IMG/VR virus record: IMGVR_UViG_3300031857_012369
Coordinates: 1 to 31,604 of that record
Length of the DNA: 31,604 bases
Reading direction: 5' to 3' (one strand)
Source of the DNA: a virus
How positions within the stretch are numbered: the stretch's first letter is position 1; each line of letters begins with the position of its first letter. This document shows, piece by piece, positions 1 through 8,460 of the stretch. A program made the position numbers and the translations under genes. The notes under the pieces were generated by a model. It saw nothing but the letters and a program-made list of their open reading frames with translations, was not told the DNA's origin and did no database searches.

Positions 1-1986
1 TCTACTCTTGGGGTAAGTGCATTTGTTAAAAGACTTAGTGATTATCAAAAAGATGGTGATCAGGAATATTACATAAAAATAGCTTATATGCCAAAACGTT
101 ATACCAAAAGTGAAAAGGCAAGAATAGCATTTTATTTTGAATTTTATAATCAATATAACAACGTATTTCAAGGTGAATGGGTAACTATCCATTTAGAAGG
201 GAAAACGAAGTCGATAGAACGGTCTGATACGGTTGATTTTGGTAAACAAAAAATAAAAACAAATAGTAACCCAAGACCCGTACAAATAAAAGTTGGCAAA
301 GATAATGATAAACTTTTTTCAAGAATAGCACCTAAAGACGGATATTATATCGATGGTAAAAATGCTTCGGCTTTTAGTGTTGTAAAATTTGAAAACAATA
401 CTATAACTAAAAAGAAAGAAACGGAAGACACATTTTTTATACAGTTTTCCCCAAAAACTGAGGGGGATAAAGAAGCTGTTTTACGCATAAGAGTTGAAAA
501 TTTTAACACCAAAGGTGAATTTCAAACAACAACTTTCATGGAAAAGCGATTATTTGGTAGAGCGGTTAAAACGGATGCTGAAGTGGATTCATTTGAAAGT
601 GGTATAAAAAAAGAAACAGATGCAACAGTTGATCCAAATGCAACAAATAATACACCGATAGAAACAACAACACCCGATACAACAACACCCGATACAACAA
701 CACCTGATGGTGCGCCTACTGATGGTACTACTGAACCAATAGTTGTTCGTGATAAGATTTTTTGGTATGTTAGATTGGGTTCATTGGTTAACTTCGCAAA
801 TGTATTGGTATCAAGATTTGAAGAAGATAATGCAGACAAAGATCTGTTTTATAGTCTATTCACAATGCAGGCATTCAATAATGAAACACAATACAACCCA
901 TTAGTTAAATCTGCGAATCCTATAGATGTGTTTTTTCCAGATAAATATATGGGTTCATATGGAAACATAACCCCATTTAGTAGTGATAATGACCAAACTT
1001 TACGTCAATTTGGTAGATGGAATTCTGAAAAGAATGCCAAAGAAGTACGTGTAGAACCAGACATTATTAATATCGGAAACATTTTAATTGGTGTAGATGT
1101 TATAAAAAGAATATATGGTACTTTTATTGATGACGGTGGAAAAAATATATCGTTTAAAAACATAACAAAATTTTTTGATGAAATATTGGGATTAGTTAGT
1201 TCTGCTACAGGTGAGATATACGAATTAACCGCCATATTATTTGATGAACCAGAATCACTGGTAAAAACAAAATTCAGCTATGGGTTCACAGAAAAGAGAC
1301 AACGAGCTATATTATCAATAGAAGATACTAATTTGGCAAAAAGAGTAACTGAGTTTAACGGCGTTGACACGGTTGAACCATTTTGGTTTGACGCAACGGT
1401 TATACGCCCGTTATTACGTAATGTGACTGTTGTTTCAAGACCATCCAAAGAGATGGCATCCGCTGCTTACATAGCAGCAAGAGGTGGTGCTGCGTTAATA
1501 AGTGGTCAAAGTGACGGTGCTGGAATCGTTAACTTGGACAACCAACTTAATTTGGGTGGGTATACTAACATAAACGAATATAGAGAGGAATATAAAAAGA
1601 CATTAGAAGAAATGAATACTGCTGAAAGGACATTAGCAAGCTCAGGATGGAACTCAGCGTGGTCAGAAACATATAGAGGATCACTCATAAAATACAAAAG
1701 ATTGGCTGCAGGACTTCCACCGTCAGACGTTACCGATGCACATTGGTTGAATAAAGCCATTTACCCTATAGAATTTAGTGCAACAATAGATGGTATAAAT
1801 GGTTTTAAATTTGGTGATGTTCTCAAAACATCACTTATACCCAAACATTACAATGAAGCATGGGATATAACGTTTACAGTAACTAAAATAACACATAAAG
1901 TAACTCCTAGCACTTGGGAAACAACATTACAAACAGCTGCTAGATTAAGTCAATATGCACCTGGTTATGGAGATGAATCAAAATGA
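1..1986 (+). CDS. Virion structural protein, baseplate/tail-associated (5' partial)
   Basis: The frame is open from base 1, so the gene begins before the window; the ATG at 88 is internal and 29 further codons precede it. The visible part is about 661 residues. It starts with a beta-rich region, then has a low-complexity Thr/Pro/Asp linker (three TTTPD units), and then a long mixed domain. The last 60 or so residues (from PIEFSATIDG) describe a small beta domain in which a bulk-flow phrase (GFKFGDVLKTSLIP) is followed by TVTKITHKV. This resembles the C-terminal domain of hub or late-control-type baseplate proteins, by pattern memory only. The next gene overlaps its stop by ATGA, so the two are translationally coupled. 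A virion role is inferred from size, style and coupling; the exact part is uncertain. Confidence 0.6.
   Translation, partial: STLGVSAFVKRLSDYQKDGDQEYYIKIAYMPKRYTKSEKARIAFYFEFYNQYNNVFQGEWVTIHLEGKTKSIERSDTVDFGKQKIKTNSNPRPVQIKVGKDNDKLFSRIAPKDGYYIDGKNASAFSVVKFENNTITKKKETEDTFFIQFSPKTEGDKEAVLRIRVENFNTKGEFQTTTFMEKRLFGRAVKTDAEVDSFESGIKKETDATVDPNATNNTPIETTTPDTTTPDTTTPDGAPTDGTTEPIVVRDKIFWYVRLGSLVNFANVLVSRFEEDNADKDLFYSLFTMQAFNNETQYNPLVKSANPIDVFFPDKYMGSYGNITPFSSDNDQTLRQFGRWNSEKNAKEVRVEPDIINIGNILIGVDVIKRIYGTFIDDGGKNISFKNITKFFDEILGLVSSATGEIYELTAILFDEPESLVKTKFSYGFTEKRQRAILSIEDTNLAKRVTEFNGVDTVEPFWFDATVIRPLLRNVTVVSRPSKEMASAAYIAARGGAALISGQSDGAGIVNLDNQLNLGGYTNINEYREEYKKTLEEMNTAERTLASSGWNSAWSETYRGSLIKYKRLAAGLPPSDVTDAHWLNKAIYPIEFSATIDGINGFKFGDVLKTSLIPKHYNEAWDITFTVTKITHKVTPSTWETTLQTAARLSQYAPGYGDESK
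664..708 (+). repeat. Three in-frame 15-base tandem repeats coding TTTPD
   Basis: Three copies of acaacaacacccgat lie end to end; the last differs by one base (cct for ccc). They encode (TTTPD)x3 in a Thr/Pro-rich linker between two domains of the structural protein. Such in-frame repeats can change copy number by slippage without breaking the frame. Confidence 0.9.
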
Positions 1987-2648
1987 CAGGTAGAAAACGA
2001 ACATATTATAGTCAAGAACAAATACAAAAGAATCTTTTTACAAAGGGTAAGCAATGGATGACGCTTGATGATTGGAAAGAATACGTTGGGTTTTATCACA
2101 AATATTCTACTGGAGAAGTATTTACTGAAAGAGATTGGATTCCTAATGTATCTATGAAATTGGTGCCTTATAGAGACCGTTCTGAAAGTTATTTCAAATA
2201 TGCTGACTTGAAGGAATACAAAAATATAAGTGGCAACAAAATGAAAATAATAGGCAATTCTATTACAGAAATGGGAAATTTTAGAACACCCGTCCCTAGT
2301 AAAAAGCCACCAACTCGTGATGATTTTGCAAGAGGAAAAATGCAAAGATATTTTATCTATAAAAGAAATGAAATAAATAGAGTGTTTTTTGAAATTGACT
2401 CAACACAAGCTTCCAATTATGAATCAAAAAGATACGGTATAAATCAAACACTTTATGGGTTTGAAACTATAACTTGGAAATTGACCGGTCCTGAGTTCGA
2501 TGAATATTATAAAGGTATATTATACACACCGGGTGTGGTTGATACCAATTCTAGAATTATCTTGAAAATGTCAAATAAATTTCCTATATTTGAAAGGATT
2601 CTAACCGATCCAAAAGAGTACACGGTATATGATGAAAATTACCAATAA
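1983..2648 (+). CDS. Probable virion-associated protein, unknown function
   Basis: This 221-residue protein starts at an ATG that overlaps the stop of the preceding structural gene (ATGA). It is rich in Tyr, Lys and Arg, has no signal peptide or membrane segment and has no motif I recognise. Charged and aromatic residues are mixed along its length, with beta-type stretches such as FETITWKLTGPEFDEYY. Coupling to the upstream gene suggests joint production and a role in the same tail or baseplate structure. That role is inferred from context only. Confidence 0.55.
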   Translation: MTGRKRTYYSQEQIQKNLFTKGKQWMTLDDWKEYVGFYHKYSTGEVFTERDWIPNVSMKLVPYRDRSESYFKYADLKEYKNISGNKMKIIGNSITEMGNFRTPVPSKKPPTRDDFARGKMQRYFIYKRNEINRVFFEIDSTQASNYESKRYGINQTLYGFETITWKLTGPEFDEYYKGILYTPGVVDTNSRIILKMSNKFPIFERILTDPKEYTVYDENYQ

Positions 2649-2663
2649 ATCAAAAGTATCTAT

Positions 2664-3884
2664 ATGTTTCAAGAAAAACCATGTGTATGTGTTCCTCTAA
2701 TATCAAATCCGAATAAACATCCATCCGAAAGTAGTATAATAGGATTGTATGTTGCATTTTCAGACGGAACAGATGAATACGTAAACCTGACACATCCCGA
2801 TGAATTGGATTCCAATGTTAATTTTATTGAAATACAATTCCACCCAAAGTCATTAGTTTTCAATAAAAAGGCAATGCTTTATAATGGTCATGGGGGTGGG
2901 ATTGATTTAAACTCATATTTACATTATTACACAGGTGATAATATAAACCCAAAAGAGTTTTATCCGAAAGGCATGGAAATGCTATGCAATAAGTTTTTCA
3001 GAATACAAGAATTGGGTCACATAATACCACTTGCTATTCAATTAGAATGGGCAAAAAAGATTGCAGAATACGTTTTGAGATTGAAACCATTTGACGATGG
3101 ATATGTGATAACTAAAGATTGTATTGATTATTGTAATGACTTCACTAATGTATTTTATGAGATAGAGAAAAATGAAATTATTGTCGGTGATGAAACTAAG
3201 AAACAAAATTATATGTGGTATACTGCAACAAGTAGACCCAGTAACTCTTGGGATGGTTTCAATTTCTCTGCTATGAATAAAAAAGATGGTACACGGAATA
3301 AAATACGTTCAAGGTTTAGTGGTGGTAAGATAGTTCAATTTGATTATGATGCCTTTCATATTAAATTGTTGGCAAAGATATTAGAATATAAATTTGAAAG
3401 ACATCCGTATGAACAAATACGTGAAGAATTAAATATAAACATGGATTACGATGAGTTCAAATCCAAAATATTTCAAAATATTTACGGTAATATAACATAC
3501 GAATTTATGAATCATCCATTTTTTCAGTCAATACAAGCAGTAATTGATGACTTATGGTATCAATATGAATCCAATAGTAAGGTAGAATCACATTTTTATG
3601 GCAAACTATTCCGAGATATTAAGGATGAAACACCTAATAAAATTTTCAATTATGTGCTTCAATCGTTGGAAACGGAGTATAATGTTAAAAAAATAAAGGC
3701 TATCCTATCATTATTGAAAGGCAAACGGTCTGTTTTTATGTTATATCTATACGATGCTTTTGTTTTCGATATACACCCCGATGAAATGGGTTTAATAGAC
3801 GATTTAACAAGTGCCTTACAAACAGATAATATGTCAATAAAAATTTACATTGGAGACACTTTTGGGGATATTAAACAAATTTAA
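2664..3884 (+). CDS. Compact, divergent family A DNA polymerase-like protein
   Basis: The 406 residues follow the family A (Pol I/T7) plan in order. Residues 186-194 (YTATSRPSN) match the TGRLSS element. Motif A is at 224-237 (FDYDAFHIKLLA against DYSQIELRVLA), keeping the catalytic Asp227 but with His where the steric-gate Glu belongs. Motif B is at 262-275 (K266, F270, Y274, G275 spaced as in the O helix; the first Arg is replaced by Tyr). The FNxxVQ-type element is at 328-341 with Gln333. Motif C is at 362-370 (LYDAFVFDI against VHDELVFEV), keeping Asp364. The N-terminus aligns with a DnaQ-type exonuclease domain (GLYVAFSDGTDEYVNL; GHGGGIDL at 75-82), but the DxE of Exo I is absent. At 406 residues it is shorter than a Klenow fragment (about 600). 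No clear Shine-Dalgarno is seen. The phage also carries a family B replicase, so the role here is open: repair, priming, or a degenerate factor. Confidence 0.72.
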   Translation: MFQEKPCVCVPLISNPNKHPSESSIIGLYVAFSDGTDEYVNLTHPDELDSNVNFIEIQFHPKSLVFNKKAMLYNGHGGGIDLNSYLHYYTGDNINPKEFYPKGMEMLCNKFFRIQELGHIIPLAIQLEWAKKIAEYVLRLKPFDDGYVITKDCIDYCNDFTNVFYEIEKNEIIVGDETKKQNYMWYTATSRPSNSWDGFNFSAMNKKDGTRNKIRSRFSGGKIVQFDYDAFHIKLLAKILEYKFERHPYEQIREELNINMDYDEFKSKIFQNIYGNITYEFMNHPFFQSIQAVIDDLWYQYESNSKVESHFYGKLFRDIKDETPNKIFNYVLQSLETEYNVKKIKAILSLLKGKRSVFMLYLYDAFVFDIHPDEMGLIDDLTSALQTDNMSIKIYIGDTFGDIKQI

Positions 3885-3933
3885 TTTTATATTTATATGT
3901 AAGTAGATATTTTGAAGATTAGAGAGAAAGGTA

Positions 3934-4323
3934 TTGAAGACACAATTGGTATGCACCTTTACAAAAAAATACCAAACGGAAGATACGGTAAATGAAATAA
4001 AAAACAATTTTTCGTTATTTAATAACAAAATTTTTATGTTCAAGCCGTTGGAGGTAAAAGAAGATTTTATGCTGTCCTATAATGTTATTATGGACTCATA
4101 TAAGAAGTTTTTACCAAATTCCATTATGGTTCATCAAAAACGAGAAACCAATACAATATACACCATAAATGCTTTAAACGAATTGATAATGAATCTTAAC
4201 AATGGAATATTGGATAAGACTTATAAAATTGAATGGGAGCGTTATAAAAACTGTGCTTTATTGAAAAATAAGGATGGGTTTAGAGTAGTTAAAATTATTT
4301 TAGTTAAGGTATATTCTTTTTAA
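3934..4323 (+). CDS. Conserved T4-like small phage protein, unknown function
   Basis: The 129-residue frame begins at TTG (3934) a few bases after a purine-rich gagaaagg; there is no usable ATG until residue 34. The N-terminus (KTQLVCTFT) and the phrases INALNEL and YKIEWERYKN recall a small protein common in T4-like marine phages, which supports the TTG start. The evidence is from memory of the family's look, not a search. It is basic and mixed alpha/beta, with no membrane segment and no catalytic motif that I can name. It lies alone between the polymerase-like gene and two unknown genes. Confidence 0.6.
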   Translation: MKTQLVCTFTKKYQTEDTVNEIKNNFSLFNNKIFMFKPLEVKEDFMLSYNVIMDSYKKFLPNSIMVHQKRETNTIYTINALNELIMNLNNGILDKTYKIEWERYKNCALLKNKDGFRVVKIILVKVYSF

Positions 4324-4338
4324 TGTACATATTTATAG

Positions 4339-4346
4339 CGTATAAT
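4339..4346 (+). promoter_or_regulatory. Candidate promoter -10 (CG + TATAAT)
   Basis: A consensus TATAAT at 4341-4346 is preceded by CG, as in the CGTATATT cores elsewhere in the window. It lies 13 bases before the ATG at 4360. No good -35 hexamer is seen 17 bases upstream, so this is a weak call. Confidence 0.35.
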
Positions 4347-4359
4347 ATTTGGTGTTATT

Positions 4360-4686
4360 ATGAAAAAAAATGATTATGAAATCTTGGTAGAAAGAATAAC
4401 AGACCGTGTTATGAATAGATTGATGGAGTTGGTAAGTGTTAAAGAAGGAACGGGGTTTGATACTATATTCGATGAACTTAAATCTGAAATGGAAAACATT
4501 TCAATTCTACCCGATAACAAAATAGATGCAAGTAAATACGAAGAAAAGGCTGTAATGGATTTTCTCAAGAAATTAGGTTACGAATATAAAAAGGCCTTTG
4601 GAAATAAACTACACTTCTTCAATAAAGAAACAAGTGTTAGTCTTTATATGTTGCAAGGAAAAAATGTTATTTCGTTAGTCCCATAG
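4360..4686 (+). CDS. Small phage protein, unknown function
   Basis: This 108-residue protein is mainly helical in its first half (YEILVERITDRVMNRLMELV) and has a small alpha/beta C-terminus ending in VISLVP. No motif, membrane segment or signal is recognised. The start lacks a clear Shine-Dalgarno. It is followed after 8 bases by the 226-residue gene and then gp32. Size and position recall T4 gene 33, which precedes 59 and 32, but I see no sequence resemblance, so no function is assigned. Confidence 0.6.
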   Translation: MKKNDYEILVERITDRVMNRLMELVSVKEGTGFDTIFDELKSEMENISILPDNKIDASKYEEKAVMDFLKKLGYEYKKAFGNKLHFFNKETSVSLYMLQGKNVISLVP

Positions 4687-4694
4687 GAAATACA

Positions 4695-5375
4695 ATGGAA
4701 ACTGAAAAAAATAAATCTATAAAAGAAGAATTAGACGTAACCACTTTAAGCCTATTCAAGTATATGGCGGTTATTGATATGATGGAAGTATTGAAAAATA
4801 ATCGCAGTATGATGAATTATGTATTCACGGAAAAGAAACCCGAAGAAATACGAGCGTGGTTTAGATACTTATATGATTCAAAGGCATACAATGACGGTGA
4901 CTTGAAGAAAAAATTAATGTCTTTGAGTTCAAGAATGTATGGTGATGAAAAAATAAAAACACTGTATAAAGTGCTGAACAAGATATTAACATCCCCATTC
5001 TCAGAAGACGGTAGGGATGAAAGGGAAGCTGACATTAAACGTCTTATGCGAAAAATTTCAATTTATGTAAAGAATAAATTAACAGACGATGATAAAGAGT
5101 CAGTTGATCGAGCATTTGCATATTTGGATGTTGTTTCAAGAACAATAAAAGATAACATGATACAACTATTAGATAGACACATGGAAGTTGATAAGTCAGA
5201 ACCAAAAGATGAAGATCCTGATGCCGAAGAAAAACCAAAAATAAAGGATGTTGAGTCCGATGAAAAACCTAAAAAAGAATCGTTATATGATAATTTTTAT
5301 AAAAGAAAACTGAAAAAGAAGATACGTGAAATGATAAGAACAGCTATCATATCAAAAAAATTTACATCTAAATAA
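4695..5375 (+). CDS. Helical charged phage protein upstream of gp32, unknown function
   Basis: The 226 residues are almost entirely helical. A Met-rich core (residues 1-160) is followed by an acidic, Pro/Lys/Glu linker (about 165-195) and a very basic C-terminal helix (KRKLKKKIREMIRTAI). The acidic-linker/basic-tail layout suggests binding to nucleic acid or to another protein. It lies directly upstream of gp32, the slot where T4 carries the helicase loader gp59 (217 residues), but no gp59 signature can be read, so the similarity is only of size and place. Confidence 0.6.
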   Translation: METEKNKSIKEELDVTTLSLFKYMAVIDMMEVLKNNRSMMNYVFTEKKPEEIRAWFRYLYDSKAYNDGDLKKKLMSLSSRMYGDEKIKTLYKVLNKILTSPFSEDGRDEREADIKRLMRKISIYVKNKLTDDDKESVDRAFAYLDVVSRTIKDNMIQLLDRHMEVDKSEPKDEDPDAEEKPKIKDVESDEKPKKESLYDNFYKRKLKKKIREMIRTAIISKKFTSK

Positions 5376-5383
5376 AATAAAAT

Positions 5384-5412
5384 TTGCATATTAAGTATTA
5401 ATTTCGTATATT
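5384..5412 (+). promoter_or_regulatory. Sigma70-like promoter for gp32
   Basis: TTGCAT (5384-5389), a 17-base spacer and TATATT (5407-5412) make a near-consensus promoter. The -10 is preceded by TCG. The same arrangement (TTGCGT-17-TATATT) occurs before the AbrB-like gene. The predicted start site is near 5419, giving a leader of about 65 bases. Confidence 0.65.
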
Positions 5413-5428
5413 GAATAAATGAAAATTG

Positions 5429-5453
5429 TGCATTGAACAATATTAGTTCAGCA
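5429..5453 (+). promoter_or_regulatory. Leader hairpin of gp32 mRNA
   Basis: TGAAC (5434-5438) pairs with GTTCA (5446-5450) across a seven-base A/T loop, and TGC/GCA extends the stem below a two-base bulge. It begins about 10 bases after the predicted transcript start. T4 gp32 represses its own mRNA through a leader structure; whether this hairpin does so is inference. Confidence 0.45.
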
Positions 5454-5484
5454 TTATCTATTAATTATTATAAGGAGCCATATT

Positions 5485-6258
5485 ATGGGCATCAATTTGG
5501 ACGCGATTAAAAATCGCTTGAATTCTCTCAAAAATACCAACAACAGAACATCGCATATTTGGAGACCTGAACCAGGTGAACACCAAATTCGTATTGTTCC
5601 CTATCTACACAAGGCAGAAAATGCCCCTTTTATTGAGTTATACTTTCATTACAAACTTAGTAAAAGATCTATTCTCTCACCAATTTCATTCGGTAGACCT
5701 GATCCAATTGTAAACTTCGCTGAAAAAATGAAGCAGACAGGGGATAAAAACGATTGGGTTATGGGAAGAAAATTGGAACCAAAAATGAGAACATACGTTC
5801 CCGTAATTGTTCGTGGTTCCGAAGGCGAGGGTGTTAAGTTTTGGGGATTTGGAAAACAACTCTATGAAGAATTGTTGGGATATTTCGCAGACGATGATTA
5901 CGGTGATTTATCCGATGTGCAAACAGGACGTGACATTGTAGTAACCGTTAAGTCTCCCGAAGAAACAGGTCGTGATTATGCAGAAACTACTATCCGTATT
6001 AAACCAAATCCGTCTCCCGTTTCTTCTAATCCTGAAATTGTTGAAAAAATCAAACAACACCCAAACATTACCGAATTATACCCTGAACCATCTTATGATG
6101 AATTGAAGACATATCTTCAAACATACTTAGGTCAATCCGATGACACAGAAGATCTAAATTACACAAGTAAAAAAGAACAAACTAAATCCGAGGAAAGCAA
6201 GCCTGCACCGCCTACATCAAGTGACGATGTTGGTGTTACATTTGACGATCTTTTTTAA
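5485..6258 (+). CDS. 32: gp32-like single-stranded DNA-binding protein, cysteine-free
   Basis: This 257-residue protein coats ssDNA during replication and recombination and would contact the polymerase, helicase and UvsX. The N-terminus has a basic segment (residues 8-25), then the OB-type core (WRPEPGEHQIRIVPYLH; MRTYVPVIVRG; KFWGFGKQLYEELL), and ends in an acidic tail with a phenylalanine tip (DDVGVTFDDLF), as expected for partner binding. T4 gp32 has 301 residues and a His/Cys3 zinc site; this protein contains no cysteine at all, so that site is absent. A strong AAGGAG lies 8 bases before the ATG, behind the promoter and hairpin at 5384-5453. It heads the replication block with uvsX 13 bases downstream. 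Confidence 0.85.
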   Translation: MGINLDAIKNRLNSLKNTNNRTSHIWRPEPGEHQIRIVPYLHKAENAPFIELYFHYKLSKRSILSPISFGRPDPIVNFAEKMKQTGDKNDWVMGRKLEPKMRTYVPVIVRGSEGEGVKFWGFGKQLYEELLGYFADDDYGDLSDVQTGRDIVVTVKSPEETGRDYAETTIRIKPNPSPVSSNPEIVEKIKQHPNITELYPEPSYDELKTYLQTYLGQSDDTEDLNYTSKKEQTKSEESKPAPPTSSDDVGVTFDDLF

Positions 6259-6271
6259 TTAGAGGTAAGTT

Positions 6272-7417
6272 ATGGCAAAAACAAAGAATGAACTGTCCGA
6301 TGAATTGGGTGGTCTCATTGCCGAAACTATTAATAAACAATTCAAAGCTCAACACCTAAAGACTGCTTATTTTCTTGAAGGTGATACCGATGCTCCAACA
6401 ATTGTTAAAGAATGGGTTGGTACTGGGTCAACTATTTTGGACTTGGCAATATCAAATAGAAAAAACGGTGGATTCCCTGTCGGTAGAGTATCTGAAATAA
6501 CAGGTCTTGAACAATCAGGTAAATCCTTATTAGCATCACACGCACTACTAAACACACAGAAAAAAGATGGTTTGGCGGTATACATAGATACTGAAAATGC
6601 TATATCTAAAGAGTATTTGGAAGCAATTGGTTTGGACCTTAAACAGATGTTGTATATTCCATTGGAAACAGTGGAAGATATTTTTGAAACAATTGATGTA
6701 ATCATTGACAAAGTAAGGTCTTCAGATAAAGATAGATTGGTTACTATTGTGGTTGATTCTATAGCAGGTGCTTCAACTAAAACAGAAATGTCCGCTGATT
6801 TCGATAAGGATGGATATGCTACTGCTAAGGCACTTATCATTTCAAAGGCAATGAGAAAGATAACGAATCTTATTGGTAGAGAACGTATCTGTCTAATCAT
6901 AACAAACCAACTACGTCAGAAATTAAATGCTCCGGCATTCTCAGATCCATGGACTACTCCGGGTGGAAAGGGAATACCATTCCATGCTTCGGTTAGATTA
7001 AGACTGTCTTCTATCGGTGCTATAAAGACAAAAGTAGATGGGCATGATCAGATTGTTGGTTCACGTGTAAAGGCTAAATTGGTTAAAAACCGAGTCGGTC
7101 CTCCACTACGTGAATGTGAATATGAGGTTTATTTTGATTCGGGAATAGACGATTTCAGCAGTTGGTTAACAACTATGAAGGATTACGGCTTAGTTAATCA
7201 GGCAGGAGCTTGGTACTCTTGGACTGATAAGGATAGTGGTGAGGTTATAAAATTTCAATCAAAAGAATTTGTTGAAAAGATTATAAATATTCCTAAATAT
7301 AAAGAAACTATTTATGACGAAATTGCTGATAAAGTTATTATGAAATATCAGCAGTTAGATTCACCAAGAATAGATGATGTAGTTCTTTCCGATGAAATTC
7401 CATTTGATGAAGTATGA
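6272..7417 (+). CDS. uvsX: UvsX/RecA-type recombinase
   Basis: The 381-residue protein forms ATP-dependent filaments on ssDNA and performs strand exchange. Walker A is GLEQSGKS (78-85), the catalytic Glu region follows (IDTENA, about 105), Walker B is TIVVDS (158-163) and the L1/L2 region includes IITNQLRQK and TPGGKGIPFHASVRLRL, all typical of the RecA family. The 60-residue C-terminus is acidic. An AGAGG precedes the ATG. It lies between gp32 and the flap nuclease and overlaps the latter by ATGA, so the recombination and repair functions are coupled. Confidence 0.9.
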   Translation: MAKTKNELSDELGGLIAETINKQFKAQHLKTAYFLEGDTDAPTIVKEWVGTGSTILDLAISNRKNGGFPVGRVSEITGLEQSGKSLLASHALLNTQKKDGLAVYIDTENAISKEYLEAIGLDLKQMLYIPLETVEDIFETIDVIIDKVRSSDKDRLVTIVVDSIAGASTKTEMSADFDKDGYATAKALIISKAMRKITNLIGRERICLIITNQLRQKLNAPAFSDPWTTPGGKGIPFHASVRLRLSSIGAIKTKVDGHDQIVGSRVKAKLVKNRVGPPLRECEYEVYFDSGIDDFSSWLTTMKDYGLVNQAGAWYSWTDKDSGEVIKFQSKEFVEKIINIPKYKETIYDEIADKVIMKYQQLDSPRIDDVVLSDEIPFDEV

Positions 7418-8460
7418 ACAAAAAATATGCAAACATATTAAACGAAATTGAGTTTGAAAGAGAAACCCAAAGTTCACTAACCCGTGATGATAAGGTTTTG
7501 ATTGTTGATGGTATGAATCTGTTTATAAGAACATTTTCAGCCATACCTACTTTGAACGAAGAAGGTAAACACGTTGGCGGGTTATCTGGATTTTTACTAT
7601 CATTAGCTTCAACTATCCGTATGGTTAACCCCACACGGGTAGTTGTTGTTTTTGACGGTAAGGGTGGTTCATACAGAAGAAAACAAGTCTATTCAAACTA
7701 TAAAGAAAAACGTGCAATAACAACTCGATTGAATAGAATTGTTGGTTTTGAAGACATACAAGACGAGCAAGCCTCAATAAAATATCAACTGTATCGTGTA
7801 TACAATTATCTACAGAATTTACCAATAACAACAATATCAATAGACCAAATAGAGGCTGATGACGTTATAGCTTATTTGGCATCATACTTTAAAAAGAAAG
7901 TTGTTATATTATCAAACGATAGGGATTTTTTACAATTGGTTTCAGATAGAGTTAGTGTATATTTACCAACAAAAAAACAAATGTATACACCCGATATTTT
8001 GTTGGAGGAGACTGGAATTTGGTGTGAGAATTTTATATTATACAAATCATTATTAGGTGATAAAAGTGATAATATAAAAGGTATGAGTGGTATAGGTAAA
8101 AAAACAATTGAAAAAAATTTTCCGATGCTATCCGAAAAAAGAAAAATTGATTTGGAAATGTTCTTAGAATTTTGTAAATTATACGATGGAAAAGTTAAAT
8201 CACTAAACAACTTAAAAGATAATTTGAAATCATTCGAGACAAATTATCAGATAATGCAATTACATGATGTTGATATATCACAATCACACAAATCAAATAT
8301 AAGAAATTTAGTTGATGGTGATGTTGATGGTATACGATTGGTTGAATTAAGTAAGTTATACATTCAAGATAAATTACATTCTGTTATTCCAAATTGGGAT
8401 AGTTGGGTAAAAAAGAATTTCAATTCATTAAATGAGCTTAGGAATAAACATGCAAGATAG
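7414..8460 (+). CDS. rnh: RNase H / 5'-3' flap nuclease (T4 Rnh type)
   Basis: This 348-residue 5'-nuclease removes RNA primers and flaps from lagging-strand fragments. The acidic metal-binding residues are in the family pattern: VDGMN (D32), VFDG (D81), EADD (147-150), SNDRDF (D169, D171) and LLGDKSDN (D216, D219), followed by a helix-hairpin-helix-type GMSGIGKKT. The Tyr/Lys-rich arch segment (YSNYKEKR) lies between. The start overlaps the uvsX stop (ATGA). T4 Rnh has 305 residues. Motif content is complete, so activity is expected. Confidence 0.88.
   Translation: MNKKYANILNEIEFERETQSSLTRDDKVLIVDGMNLFIRTFSAIPTLNEEGKHVGGLSGFLLSLASTIRMVNPTRVVVVFDGKGGSYRRKQVYSNYKEKRAITTRLNRIVGFEDIQDEQASIKYQLYRVYNYLQNLPITTISIDQIEADDVIAYLASYFKKKVVILSNDRDFLQLVSDRVSVYLPTKKQMYTPDILLEETGIWCENFILYKSLLGDKSDNIKGMSGIGKKTIEKNFPMLSEKRKIDLEMFLEFCKLYDGKVKSLNNLKDNLKSFETNYQIMQLHDVDISQSHKSNIRNLVDGDVDGIRLVELSKLYIQDKLHSVIPNWDSWVKKNFNSLNELRNKHAR

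Noticed and set aside
664-708. Repeats as part of a CRISPR array
   Set aside because: They are contiguous 15-base coding repeats with no spacers. The Cas4-like gene at 28528 likewise has no cas neighbours.
4360-5375. The 108- and 226-residue genes before gp32 as T4 genes 33 and 59
   Set aside because: Length and order (33-59-32) fit well, but neither shows recognisable gp33 or gp59 sequence features, so naming them would rest on position alone.
6367-6900. A 177-residue minus-strand frame, and similar ones at 1965-2345, 9445-9819 and 15760-16218
   Set aside because: They are antisense to well-supported genes, hydrophobic or low-complexity, and no minus-strand gene is otherwise seen.
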